Under the pieces are notes generated by a model. It searched no databases, was not told the origin of the DNA, and worked only from the letters and a program-made list of their open reading frames with translations. The position numbers and the translations under genes were made by a program. Of a stretch of DNA of 64,000 bases, positions 40,470 to 48,839 are shown in pieces (position 1 is the first letter of the stretch; the number at the start of each line of letters is the position of its first letter). Origin of the DNA: Cellulomonas hominis (GTDB lineage: Bacteria > Actinomycetota > Actinomycetes > Actinomycetales > Cellulomonadaceae); contig NZ_SZYE01000001.1 of NCBI RefSeq assembly GCF_005239125.1, positions 23,889 through 87,888 of the forward strand. The letters run 5' to 3'.

Positions 40470-43031
40470 TCAGCGCGTGGCGCGCAGCCGGCGGGTGGCG
40501 AGCACCAGGGCGCCGCCGAGCCCGAGGAGGAGCGCCGCGGCCACGCCGAGGGCGCCGCCCTCGGAACCCGTCACCGCGAGCTCACCGGCGCGGGTCGCCA
40601 CCGGCGTGACGGCCGCCGGGGCCGCCGCGACCGGGGCGGCCACCGGAGCGGCCACGGGGGCGGCCACCGGGGTGACCACCGAGGGCACCGGCACGGCCAG
40701 CTGCACCGCGAGGGTCGCCCAGCGGGCGGTCGTACCGCCGGTGGCGAACACCGTGTGCGCGCCCGTCGGGACGTCGGCGGGGACGGTGGCCATCAGCCGG
40801 GCGACGCCGTTGGCGTCGGCGACCGCGGTCCCCAGGAACACCGGCTCGGAGTGCAGGTAGAACGCGACCGTCTCCCCGGGCTGGAAGCCCTCGGCGACGA
40901 GCTCCATCTGCTGCCCCGGGGCGGTGGCGGCCTTCGGGGTGTCGAGCTGCGCGGACGGCGTGGTGCCGGTCCGGACGGGCTCGCCGACGACGGTGACCGT
41001 GACGGTCGTGGAACCGGCGGTCGACCACGCGGTGGCGGGCACCTCGAGGACGAGGGTGTGCGTGCCCGCGGCCAACACCGGCACTGTGACGGCGAACCGG
41101 CCGTCGTGGGTCGTGCCGTGGCTCAGGACGGTGCCGCCCTCGCGGAGGATCCAGGTGCCCGGGACCTCGCCGCCGGGGACCGAGACCGTGGCGTCGAAGG
41201 CGGTGCGCATCGCGACCGGGACCTGGAGCGTCGCCGGCGCGGAGACCGTGGCGGCGGCCGGGCGCACCGTCAGGGTGCCCTCGGCCTGCGCGGACGTGTA
41301 CCCCCCGGACGAGGCGCCCAGGATCGAGACGGAGCGCGCCCAGATCATGTCGCCCGCGTAGGTCGCCGTGAGCTCGTAGCTGCCGGCACCGAGGTCCGGG
41401 ACCGAGTAGGTCACGACGCCGTTCTCCAGCCACTGGCCGCTGAGCGGGAGGGACAGGCCGTCGCCGACCACGAGCAGGTCGACCGGGCCGGTGACCTCGG
41501 GGCCCTTGGCGGGGCCGGTGACCGAGACCGTCACCTTCGCGGTGGAGCCCGCCGTGATGGTCGGGGCGGACACGGTGACCGTGGGCTTCGCCTGGACGAA
41601 GCCGGCGGAGCGGGAGTCCACGAGCTCCTGGTAGCCCGCGGCGCGCACCTCGTACCGCAGCTCGACGAACCGGCCGATCTGGCCGGCGGACGGGGTGAAC
41701 GTCCAGCCCTCGCCGACCTGGACGCCGTCGATGGTCCAGCGCACGACGTACTCGGCGCCCGGGGCGAAGCCGGTCGGGCTGGCCGTGTAGGTCCGGCCGT
41801 AGGTCAGCTGGTAGCCGTTGCCGGAGTCGATCCGCAGCGAGCCCTCGGGCATCGGCTGGAGCTCGACGGGCGCGTCCGGGTCCGCGACGGTGTAGTCGGC
41901 GAGCGTCTGCATGATGCCCTCGCCGGTCGGCTCCCCGTCGATCTCGGGGTAGATCTCCACGGTGATGGCCCCGTGCCCGACGTCCTCGGGCTGCGGGACG
42001 TAGGTGGACGCGTCGGAGACCTTGGTCTTCCCGACGTACCAGTCGTAGTCGAGGTCGGGACCGGCCCAGCCCGGTCCGGGCGTGGCGGACAGGGTGCGGC
42101 CGACGACGGCGTACTGGTACTCCTCGGCGTCGAGGAGGAACCCGCCGAAGGTGAAGTCGCTCGCGTGGATCACCGGGCCGTCGGTGCCCGGGTCGCCGTC
42201 GCCGGGCGTGGTCGGGCCCGGGTTGACGGGGCCGGAGGCGGGCGCCTCGGCGAGCACGACGCCCAGGGTCTCGGTGAAGACGGAGTGGTACGCGTCGTCG
42301 GCGTAGGCGATGACGGTGAGCACGAGCTGCTTGCCGACGTCGGCGGAGGTCGGGACGAACTCGGCGGCGTTCCCGCGCCACCCCCCGGCCGTGCGCCAGT
42401 CCCACTCGTACCGCGTGCCGGCGGGTGCCGGCTCCGTGCGCTCGAGGGTCAGCGGCTGCCCGACGACGGAGACGCGGTTGCCCTGCTGGTCGAGCGAGTA
42501 GCCCGACACGCGGAAGCCGTCGGCGGAGAACGACGGGCCCGTGTCGCCGGAGCCGGAGCCGGAGCCCGAGCCGTCGCCGGCGTCCGGGACGTCCTGGTCG
42601 GGCGTCGTCGAGCCGGTCGGGGGCTGCTCGGTGACCGGGGTCGTGCCGGTGTCGGTGCCGGAGGGGACGTCGGTGCCGGACGCGTCCCCCTGCGCCGGGG
42701 CGTCGGGCGTCGGCGTGGTGCCCTGCTCCTCGACCGGCGTGGTCGTGGCCGGCGTCGTCGACCCCTGGTCCTGCGGGTCCGCCGGCTGAGGCTCCGGCTG
42801 CGGGTCCGTGACCGGCTCCGGCTGCGGGTCGGCCGGCTGGGGCTCCGGCTGCGGGTCCGGCTGCGGGTCCGTGTCGGTGACGGGCTGCGTGTCGGTGACG
42901 GTGTTCGGGTCGGTGACGCCCTCGTCGGCGGACGCGGCGCCTGCCGGGATCAGCATCGCCGCGACGACCGCGGCGGTCGCGAGGGCGACGGGACGTCGCA
43001 GGCGCCCTGATCGCGTGCGCGAAGTGTGCAC
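40470..43031 (-). CDS. Sortase-anchored (LAVTG) surface protein with Ig-like repeats
   Basis: An 853-residue exported protein. A signal peptide ends near ASA (residue 36). A long Asp/Pro/Gln/Glu/Thr repeat region follows (DPQPEPQPADPQPEPVTD). Then beta-rich Ig-like modules occur, including two with WDWRTAGG/YDWYVGKTK-type cores and two Big_3_5-like ones (KVTVSVTGPAKGPE; TYAGD). A VTPVAAPVAAPVAAPVAAAP wall-spanning stretch precedes the sorting signal LAVTGSEGG, a hydrophobic helix and RRLRATR. LAVTG fits class E sortase, encoded near 8 kb. GGGGGAG precedes GTG 43031. Likely adhesive or structural. Confidence 0.9.
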   Translation of the reverse strand: MHTSRTRSGRLRRPVALATAAVVAAMLIPAGAASADEGVTDPNTVTDTQPVTDTDPQPDPQPEPQPADPQPEPVTDPQPEPQPADPQDQGSTTPATTTPVEEQGTTPTPDAPAQGDASGTDVPSGTDTGTTPVTEQPPTGSTTPDQDVPDAGDGSGSGSGSGDTGPSFSADGFRVSGYSLDQQGNRVSVVGQPLTLERTEPAPAGTRYEWDWRTAGGWRGNAAEFVPTSADVGKQLVLTVIAYADDAYHSVFTETLGVVLAEAPASGPVNPGPTTPGDGDPGTDGPVIHASDFTFGGFLLDAEEYQYAVVGRTLSATPGPGWAGPDLDYDWYVGKTKVSDASTYVPQPEDVGHGAITVEIYPEIDGEPTGEGIMQTLADYTVADPDAPVELQPMPEGSLRIDSGNGYQLTYGRTYTASPTGFAPGAEYVVRWTIDGVQVGEGWTFTPSAGQIGRFVELRYEVRAAGYQELVDSRSAGFVQAKPTVTVSAPTITAGSTAKVTVSVTGPAKGPEVTGPVDLLVVGDGLSLPLSGQWLENGVVTYSVPDLGAGSYELTATYAGDMIWARSVSILGASSGGYTSAQAEGTLTVRPAAATVSAPATLQVPVAMRTAFDATVSVPGGEVPGTWILREGGTVLSHGTTHDGRFAVTVPVLAAGTHTLVLEVPATAWSTAGSTTVTVTVVGEPVRTGTTPSAQLDTPKAATAPGQQMELVAEGFQPGETVAFYLHSEPVFLGTAVADANGVARLMATVPADVPTGAHTVFATGGTTARWATLAVQLAVPVPSVVTPVAAPVAAPVAAPVAAAPAAVTPVATRAGELAVTGSEGGALGVAAALLLGLGGALVLATRRLRATR

Positions 43032-43227
43032 TGGGTTCTCCCCCTGTCGGACGGGGGCGACCCCCGTGCTCGTGCGGAACGGGGGCCTCATCGGCGGCTC
43101 CGGGCACGGCTCCAGGGGAACTGAGGGTCGCGCTCGCGCGACTGGGTGCTGGCACCCACGCCCCGTCCCGACCGGCGGCGAGGAGCCTGCCCGCGCGCCC
43201 GCGAGGCGTGCGACGTACCGTGAGCCG

Positions 43228-43623
43228 ATGGCGATCGGAGACGACTCCGGCCTCGACGACGGCCGGGTGCTGGTGCGCGGGGACCTCGTGGTCGAGGTGC
43301 CCGCGCGGTGCGTGCGCGTCGCGGACCGGCAGGTCCCGCTCACCCGCAGCGAGTTCGAGATCCTGGTGGCGCTCGCGGAGCGCGCGGGGCAGCCGGTGTC
43401 GAAGGACGAGCTCGCCGTGGCGGTCGCGGTGCACGGACCGCACGCGGTGCCGACGCCCACCGACGCGGACCGGCGCAGCATCGAGGTGCACATGGCGAAC
43501 CTGCGCCGGAAGCTCGCCGAGGGGTCGGGCGACCGGACGGCGATCAGCACCGTGCGCGGCCTGGGGTACCGGCTGGCGCCGGAGGTCCGGGTCCCGGACC
43601 AGCGCGACGGCACCACGGGCTGA
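43228..43623 (+). CDS. Stand-alone OmpR/PhoB-type winged-helix DNA-binding protein
   Basis: A 131-residue protein holding only a Trans_reg_C domain: VRVADRQVPLTRSEFEILVA, the recognition helix region RRSIEVHMANLRRKLAEGSG, and the wing TISTVRGLGYRLAPE (ISTVRGLGYRL is diagnostic). No receiver domain is present, so it cannot be phospho-controlled in the usual way. TACCGT ends 6 nt before ATG 43228. It is divergent from the LAVTG surface protein and may control it. Confidence 0.85.
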   Translation: MAIGDDSGLDDGRVLVRGDLVVEVPARCVRVADRQVPLTRSEFEILVALAERAGQPVSKDELAVAVAVHGPHAVPTPTDADRRSIEVHMANLRRKLAEGSGDRTAISTVRGLGYRLAPEVRVPDQRDGTTG

Positions 43624-43665
43624 GCCGCGGGGCCGCCGCGCCGGACCGGGCGCGGGGCGGTCGGG

Positions 43666-44301
43666 TCAGCGGGTGGCCGCGGCGAGCGCCGCGCGCAGCC
43701 CCTCGGCGTCGAGCTCGGCGCCGTACGCGGGGGTGTCCCGCTGGAAGCGCCAGCCCTCGGACAGCGGGCCGGCGTCCACGACGTCGAAGCCCCACCGGTC
43801 GATCAGCCGGGTGACGACGGCCTTGGCGTCCGCGTCGTCGCCGGCGATGGCCAGCGCCCGCCGGCCGGGGGTGCCCGCCGGGGTGCCCTTCGAGCCGAGG
43901 TCGGCGGCGGTGATGTGGTTGAACGCCTTGACGACGCGGGCATCGCCCAGGTGGTCGGCGAGCAGCTCGGAGCTGGTGGTGGAGCCGTCGTCCAGAGCGG
44001 CGACGTGGCCGTCGCGCTCCCAGTAGTAGTTGTTGGTGTCGATGACGACCTTGCCGGCGAGCGGCGCGGCGGGGACCTGCTGGTACGCGTGGAACGGCAC
44101 GGTGACGACGACGACGTCCCCGTCCGTCGCGGCCTCGTCCGCGGTGCCGGCGCGCGCGCCGTCGCCGAGCTCGGCCACCAGGTCGACCAGGGTGTGCGGG
44201 CCGCGGGAGTTGCTGACGACGGGCGACTGCCCGTGCTGGACGGCCAGGCGCGCGAGGGCGCCGCCGATGTGGCCGGCGCCGATGAATCCGATCGTGGTCA
44301 T
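43666..44301 (-). CDS. NADPH-dependent F420 reductase-like NAD(P)-binding protein
   Basis: A 211-residue protein with an N-terminal Rossmann motif, IGFIGAGHIGGALARLA, and then VVSNSRGPHTLVDLVAELGD, VVVVTVPFHAYQQVPAAPLA, VVIDTNNYYWERDG and VKAFNHITAADL, typical of the Npd/FNO-like family. Some family members reduce F420; others are of unknown use. No Shine-Dalgarno is evident before ATG 44301. Confidence 0.85.
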   Translation of the reverse strand: MTTIGFIGAGHIGGALARLAVQHGQSPVVSNSRGPHTLVDLVAELGDGARAGTADEAATDGDVVVVTVPFHAYQQVPAAPLAGKVVIDTNNYYWERDGHVAALDDGSTTSSELLADHLGDARVVKAFNHITAADLGSKGTPAGTPGRRALAIAGDDADAKAVVTRLIDRWGFDVVDAGPLSEGWRFQRDTPAYGAELDAEGLRAALAAATR

Positions 44302-44373
44302 GACGGGGGCAACGGGCTGGGCGCCCCCGTTGTTCCTGGTCAGCGCAGCCGGTTCCGCCGTGGGGAAAATCCG

Positions 44374-44403
44374 TTGGCCGGCCCACCGGTGCGGACGTAC
44401 GGT
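44374..44403 (+). promoter_or_regulatory. Candidate sigma-A-type promoter
   Basis: TTGGCC at 44374-44379 and TACGGT at 44398-44403 are separated by 18 bp. Downstream lie a near-perfect Shine-Dalgarno and a 12-codon ORF, but no longer plus-strand gene until 45.3 kb. Confidence 0.5.
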
Positions 44404-44434
44404 CGAGGCACACGGGAAGGAGGTGGTCCGAGAC

Positions 44435-44473
44435 ATGACGTCTTCTTGGACGAGTGAGGTGACTGCCCGCTAG
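44435..44473 (+). CDS. Possible 12-residue peptide or leader ORF
   Basis: ATG at 44435 follows AAGGAGGT with 10 nt spacing, unusually good for this genome. The frame reads MTSSWTSEVTAR then TAG. A GGACGGAT/ATCCGTTC hairpin begins about 25 nt after the stop. It may be a leader peptide, a short regulatory RNA with a decoy ORF, or chance. The other 300-odd bases between the flanking minus-strand genes hold no other gene that I can see. Confidence 0.35.
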   Translation: MTSSWTSEVTAR

Positions 44474-44674
44474 TCGCGGACAGCAGAGTTCGGACGGATT
44501 GCGATCCGTTCGCCGCCCCGCCGGGACGACCGGCGGCCGCGACGGGCGAATCCCCGCAGTCACCGCAGCCCGTGGGAGCCGCGACCTCGTCCTTCGCGGC
44601 AGGGCCCTCCAGCAGGGGGCCCGGCCCACGGGCTGTTCCCTGCCCGGGCACGGGCGCCTCCGCGCGCCGCGGGG

Positions 44675-45250
44675 TCAGGCGGACCCGAGCCGCGCGAGCA
44701 GGCCCGCGCGCACCCCCGGCCACTCGGCCGGGAGGATCGAGAAGTAGGCGGTGTCGCCCCGGGTGCCGTCGGGCGCGAGCCGGTGGTTCCGCAGCACCCC
44801 CTCGGGGACGGCGCCGAGCCGGGTGATGGCCGCGACGGAGCGGCTGTTCCGGGTGTCGGCCCGCAGCGCGACCCGCGCGCAGTCCCAGGTCCCGAACGCG
44901 TGCTCCAGCATCAGGAGCTTGCACGCCGGGTTGTTCGAGGTGCCCCACCAGCGCGGGGCGAAGAAGGTGTGGCCGATCTCGACCCGCCGGACGCGCGGCT
45001 CCCAGTCGTAGAACGACGTGCTGCCGCGGACCTCGCCCGTCGCCGCGTCGAGCGCGGCGAGGGCGAGCCGGCCCGGCGCCTCGCGGGCGGCCGTGATCTC
45101 CTCCCGCCAGGCGGCCACGCCCTCCGGCAGCGCGGACGACATCCCGGCCCAGACCTGCGCGTCGACGAACGCGGCGAGCGCCTCGGCGTGCGGGAGGTCG
45201 AGCGGGACGAGGCGGGTTCCGTGGCCCTCGAGGGCGAGGTCGTGCAGCAC
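44675..45250 (-). CDS. GNAT-family N-acetyltransferase
   Basis: A 191-residue acetyltransferase of the RimJ/RimL-like type. LEGHGTRLVPLDLPHAEAL starts it; FYDWEPRVRRVEIGHTFFA, RWWGTSNNPACKLLMLEHAF and VALRADTRNSRSVAAITRLG carry the acetyl-CoA-binding features. The GTG at 45250 is chosen because it fits the family N-terminus and GATGCT on this strand ends 6 nt upstream. An ATG at 45298 would place the start inside the TetR operator. Substrate unknown. Confidence 0.85.
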   Translation of the reverse strand: MLHDLALEGHGTRLVPLDLPHAEALAAFVDAQVWAGMSSALPEGVAAWREEITAAREAPGRLALAALDAATGEVRGSTSFYDWEPRVRRVEIGHTFFAPRWWGTSNNPACKLLMLEHAFGTWDCARVALRADTRNSRSVAAITRLGAVPEGVLRNHRLAPDGTRGDTAYFSILPAEWPGVRAGLLARLGSA

Positions 45251-45286
45251 CCGAGGAGCATCCCAGACGCGCCCCTTGCCGACGAA

Positions 45287-45303
45287 GGCTAATGGCATTA
45301 GCC
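45287..45303. promoter_or_regulatory. Palindromic operator, probably of the TetR regulator
   Basis: GGCTAATG-G-CATTAGCC is a perfect 8-bp inverted repeat. It overlaps TAGCCT (45299-45304), the -10-like hexamer that ends 7 nt before the hydrolase ATG at 45312. The TetR gene is in the same operon, so autorepression at this site is the simplest reading. Confidence 0.7.
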
Positions 45304-45311
45304 TGTGGGCT

Positions 45312-46169
45312 ATGTACAACATCGACGCACGACGCACGCTGCACCTGCCGCGGCCGGAGGGACGGGTCGCGTACGACGACGCCGGCACCGGCCCGCTCGT
45401 CGTCATGGTCCCCGGGATGGGGGACCTGCGCTCCACCTACGACGAGCTCCGCGCCGCCCTGCTCGGCGCGGGGTACCGGGTCGTCACCACCGACCTGCGC
45501 GGCCACGGCGACTCCGACGCCGGCTTCACCACGCACGGCGACGAGGCGACCGCGGGGGACGTCGCCGCGCTCGTCGAGCACCTGGACGCCGGGCCGGCGG
45601 TCCTGGTCGGGAGCTCGATGGGGTCGTCCGCGGCGGCCGTGGTCGCTGCCGACCGTCCGGAGCTGGTCCGCGGGCTGGTCCTGCTGGCCCCCTTCCTGCG
45701 CGACCCGGCGCAGCCGGCCGCGGTGCGCGCGCTGCTGCCCGTCGCGTACCGCGTGCTGTTCTCCGGGCCGTGGGGGGCCGCCGTGTGGGCCGCGTACTAC
45801 CGCTCGCTCAACAGGGGCACCCGCTCGCCGCGGCTCGCCGCGCACACCGACGCGATCCGGGCCGCCCTGCGCCGCCCCGGGTACCTGCGCGCGTTCCGGC
45901 ACCTGACGCTCGCGCTCACGCACGCACCCGTCGAGGCGCGGGTGCCGCGCATCCACGCGCCGGCCCTCGCGGTCGTCGGCGCGCTCGACCCCGACTGGCC
46001 GGACCCCGCCGCCGAGCTGGCGTGGGTGCGGGACGCGATCGGCGCCCGGGCGCTGCTGGTCGAGGACGCCGGGCACTACCCGCAGCACCAGGCGCCCGAG
46101 GTGGTCGCGGCGGCGGTGCTCGGCCTGCTCGCCGACGTCGCGCCGGTGGACGCGGTGCCCGGTGCCTAG
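45312..46169 (+). CDS. Alpha/beta hydrolase
   Basis: A 285-residue hydrolase. VVMVPGMGDLRSTYDELRAA includes the oxyanion-type turn, VVTTDLRGHGDSDAGF is the usual strand-turn, nucleophile Ser lies in LVGSSMGSSAAAVV, the acidic residue is in VVGALDPDWPDP, and His is in EDAGHYPQHQAP. TAGCCT ends 7 nt before ATG 45312, which falls just after the palindromic operator. The stop lies inside the TetR gene (8-nt overlap). Substrate unknown. Confidence 0.9.
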   Translation: MYNIDARRTLHLPRPEGRVAYDDAGTGPLVVMVPGMGDLRSTYDELRAALLGAGYRVVTTDLRGHGDSDAGFTTHGDEATAGDVAALVEHLDAGPAVLVGSSMGSSAAAVVAADRPELVRGLVLLAPFLRDPAQPAAVRALLPVAYRVLFSGPWGAAVWAAYYRSLNRGTRSPRLAAHTDAIRAALRRPGYLRAFRHLTLALTHAPVEARVPRIHAPALAVVGALDPDWPDPAAELAWVRDAIGARALLVEDAGHYPQHQAPEVVAAAVLGLLADVAPVDAVPGA

Positions 46170-46767
46170 GGCCGGGCTGTCCCGCGAGGCCGTCGTCCGG
46201 ATCGCGCTCGACCTGGTGGACGCCGGCGGGCCCACCGGGTTCGCCGACCTGACCCTCGCCAAGGTCGCGGCCGAGGCGGGGGTGGCGACGCCGAGCCTGT
46301 ACAAGCACGTGGGCTCGCTCGCCGCGCTGCGGCGCGAGGTCGCGGTCCTGACGGTGCAGGACCTCACGGCGCGGCTGGTCGACAGCACGGTCGGGCGGTC
46401 CGGGCCCGACGCGGTCCGGGCGCTGGCGCACGCGATGCGCGACTACGCGCACGCGCACCCCGGCCGGTACGCGGCCGTGCAGGTCGCGCCGGACCCGGAC
46501 GACCCGGAGGCGGCGCCGCTCGCCGCCGCGGGCGCGCGCACCGTCGAGGTGATCGCCGCGGCGCTGCGCGGGTTCGACCTGCCCGAGGAACGGTCGGTCG
46601 ACGCGGTGCGCGCCGTGCGGGCCGGGGTGCACGGCTTCGTGGCCCTCGAGCTCGGCGGCGGGTTCCGGATGGCGCGGGACCGGGACCGCAGCTTCGACGT
46701 GCTGGTCGGGATGCTGGTCGCCGGCGTGGCGGCGCTGGCGGCCGGGACGGCGGGCGCGACCGGCTGA
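46162..46767 (+). CDS. TetR/AcrR-family repressor
   Basis: A 201-residue regulator with an N-terminal HTH (LTLAKVAAEAGVATPSLYKH) and a C-terminal ligand region of the WHG type (VRALAHAMRDYAHAHPGRYA; GVHGFVALELGGGFRM). It overlaps the hydrolase gene, so they are co-expressed. It most likely binds the GGCTAATG palindrome upstream. Inducer unknown, perhaps the hydrolase substrate. Confidence 0.9.
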   Translation: MPRAGLSREAVVRIALDLVDAGGPTGFADLTLAKVAAEAGVATPSLYKHVGSLAALRREVAVLTVQDLTARLVDSTVGRSGPDAVRALAHAMRDYAHAHPGRYAAVQVAPDPDDPEAAPLAAAGARTVEVIAAALRGFDLPEERSVDAVRAVRAGVHGFVALELGGGFRMARDRDRSFDVLVGMLVAGVAALAAGTAGATG

Positions 46768-46798
46768 ACCGCGCCGCACGCGCGTCTAGGGTGGGCCC

Positions 46799-47569
46799 GT
46801 GGCCGACCTGAAGACACCCCGCGAGATCGAGGCGATGCGGGCGGCGGGCGCCTTCGTGGCCCGCGTGCTGAGCAGCCTGCAGGACGTCGCCCGGGTGGGC
46901 ACGACCCTGAAGGAGCTCGACGCGCACGCGCACCGGCTGATCGACGACGCCGGCGCGCACTCGGTCTACCTCGGCTACCACCCGTCGTTCGGTGCGATGC
47001 CGTACCCCGGCGTGCTGTGCACCAGCGTCAACGACGCGGCGCTGCACGGGCTGCCGTCGGAGCAGGTGCTCGCGGACGGGGACGTCCTGAGCATCGACTT
47101 CGCGGCCCAGGTGAACGGCTGGGTCGCCGACTCGGCCCTGACCTTCCAGGTCGGCACCCCGGACCCGGAGTCGCAGCGGCTCATCCGGGTCACCGAGGAG
47201 GCGCTCGCGGCCGGCATCGCGCAGGCCCGCCCGGGCAACCGGATGGGCGACATCTCCGCGGCGATCGGCGAGGTGGGGCGCGCCGCCGGGCTCGGGATCA
47301 ACGCCGACTTCGGCGGCCACGGCGTCGGGCGCACCATGCACGAGGAGCCGCACGTGCCGAACCTCGGCCGACGCGGCACCGGGCTCAAGCTCAAGGCGGG
47401 CCTGGTCATCGCGATCGAGCCGTGGTTCATGGCCGGCGGCGACGGCTACGTCATCGACCCGGACGGCTGGACGATCCGCACCGCCGACGGGTCGCGCGCC
47501 GCGCACGCGGAGCACACGGTGGCGATCACGCCCGACGGGCCGCTGGTCCTCACGGCGCGCAGGGGCTGA
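46799..47569 (+). CDS. map: Methionine aminopeptidase, type I
   Basis: A 256-residue enzyme that removes the initiator methionine. LKTPREIEAMRAAGAFVARV starts it; the metal ligands are in DGDVLSIDFAAQVNGWVADS (two Asp), GHGVGRTMHEEPH (His), and the Glu residues of IAIEPWF and AEHTVAI. A PYPGVLCTSVNDAALHGLP segment is family-typical. TAGGGT ends 6 nt before GTG 46799, which indicates a leaderless mRNA. Confidence 0.95.
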   Translation: MADLKTPREIEAMRAAGAFVARVLSSLQDVARVGTTLKELDAHAHRLIDDAGAHSVYLGYHPSFGAMPYPGVLCTSVNDAALHGLPSEQVLADGDVLSIDFAAQVNGWVADSALTFQVGTPDPESQRLIRVTEEALAAGIAQARPGNRMGDISAAIGEVGRAAGLGINADFGGHGVGRTMHEEPHVPNLGRRGTGLKLKAGLVIAIEPWFMAGGDGYVIDPDGWTIRTADGSRAAHAEHTVAITPDGPLVLTARRG

Positions 47570-47716
47570 CCCGCCGCGCCCGGCCCCGGTCGGCGCGCCC
47601 GACCCGCGACCGACGCGCGACCGACGCCCCGCGTTCACCCCGGGGACGCTCCCCGGCCAGCCCGGTCGGCGAGCGTGAGCCGGACGCCCGTCGCGGTCGC
47701 GCGGACGCCTGGACGG

Positions 47717-47760
47717 GCGGGGGCGGCGCACGCTCGGGGGAGGTCGGGCGCCGCCCCCGC
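47717..47760. terminator. Bidirectional terminator
   Basis: Perfect 13-bp arms GCGGGGGCGGCGC and complement with an 18-nt loop, between convergent map and the NmrA-like gene. Confidence 0.75.
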
Positions 47761-47786
47761 CTCTCCGCCGCACGCGCCGCGGGGCG

Positions 47787-48671
47787 TCACGCGCGCAGGT
47801 GCGCCCACTCCTGCGGGTTGAGCGTCAGCCACTCCTGGAGCGACTGCGCCGGCCGGCCCGCGAGCCGGCGCACCACCGGCGACGGGGCCGCGAGCTCGCC
47901 CGCGGCGATGGCGGCGTAGGACGACACCCAGCCGGCCACCTCCCACGGCTCTGCGGCGTAGACCGCCCGGGAGGCGTAGGCCTCCTCGACCGTCTCCGGG
48001 TGGTACGCGATGTCCCGGCCGGTCGCCGCGGACAGCACCTGCGCGGCCTCCGCGAGCGTGTAGCCGCTCGGGCCCGTCACGTCGTAGGCGGCGCCGTCGT
48101 GCGCCCCGTCGCGCTCGTCGAGCAGCACGGCCGTCGCCACGTCCGCGACGTCGTCGTGCGCGACGGCCGCGACCAGGCCGTCGCCCGCCGGCCCGCGGAT
48201 CACGCCGTCCTCGCCCACGAACCGCACGATCGCGTCGTGGTACAGGCAGTCCCGCAGGAACGTGAACCGGAGCCCGGACGCGCGGATGTGCTCCTCGGTG
48301 GCCCAGTGGTCGCGGGCGAACGTGAACGTCGCGTCCGGCGCGGCGCCCATGAACGACAGGTAGACGACCCGCTCGACGCCGGCGTCCACGGCCGCGTCCA
48401 CCGCGGCCCGGTGCTCGGTGACCCGGTCGGCGGACTCGCGCCCGGACACCAGGAACACCGTGCGGGCGCCCGCGAACGCCGCCCGCATCGACGCGACGTC
48501 GAGGTAGCCCGGGCTCAGCGCGACCTCGGTCTCCGTGCCCGGGAGCGCGGGCGCGCGGTCCGCCGAGCGGACCACGACCCGCTGGTGCGCCCCCTCCGCC
48601 GCCAGCCGGACGGCGAGCCGCCGCCCGACCCGGCCCGAGGCGCCCGTCACCACGATCAGGTCGTCGTCCAC
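47787..48671 (-). CDS. NmrA/SDR-type NAD(P)-binding protein
   Basis: A 294-residue atypical short-chain dehydrogenase-like protein. LIVVTGASGRVGRRLAVRLA is the dinucleotide loop; RTVFLVSGRESADRVTEHRA, VERVVYLSFMGAAPDATFTF and TFLRDCLYHDAIVRFVG follow. The catalytic Tyr-x3-Lys is not evident, as in NmrA proteins that bind but do not reduce. GGAGGAG precedes GTG 48671. Function unknown, possibly redox sensing. Confidence 0.85.
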   Translation of the reverse strand: MDDDLIVVTGASGRVGRRLAVRLAAEGAHQRVVVRSADRAPALPGTETEVALSPGYLDVASMRAAFAGARTVFLVSGRESADRVTEHRAAVDAAVDAGVERVVYLSFMGAAPDATFTFARDHWATEEHIRASGLRFTFLRDCLYHDAIVRFVGEDGVIRGPAGDGLVAAVAHDDVADVATAVLLDERDGAHDGAAYDVTGPSGYTLAEAAQVLSAATGRDIAYHPETVEEAYASRAVYAAEPWEVAGWVSSYAAIAAGELAAPSPVVRRLAGRPAQSLQEWLTLNPQEWAHLRA

Positions 48672-48780
48672 GCGTCTCCTCCGTACCGGTCGGGCCCCGC
48701 GGGCGCGCGCCCCGGGTGGCAGCGACGGTAGCGGGGCCGCGGCGCGGCGGCGACGGGACCGGGTCGCCCGGGGGGCAACC

Positions 48781-48803
48781 CTCACGCGACGTGAGAGTAC
48801 GAT
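48781..48803 (+). promoter_or_regulatory. Promoter with dyad before the SulP gene
   Basis: CTCACG-CGA-CGTGAG (48781-48795) is a perfect 6-bp dyad directly before TACGAT (48798-48803), the likely -10. The SulP GTG is at 48840, so this transcript would have a short leader. A regulator could block RNA polymerase at the dyad. Confidence 0.4.
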
Positions 48804-48839
48804 CCGTCTGCCTCCCCCTCGACCCGGAACGGATCCCGC

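Noticed and set aside
45251-45436. Longer GNAT protein starting further upstream
   Set aside because: Extra residues read like antisense of the hydrolase and would place the coding start across the TetR operator.
47595-47630. GCGACCGACGC direct repeat after map
   Set aside because: Only two short tandem copies in a GC-rich spacer; no hairpin or known function.
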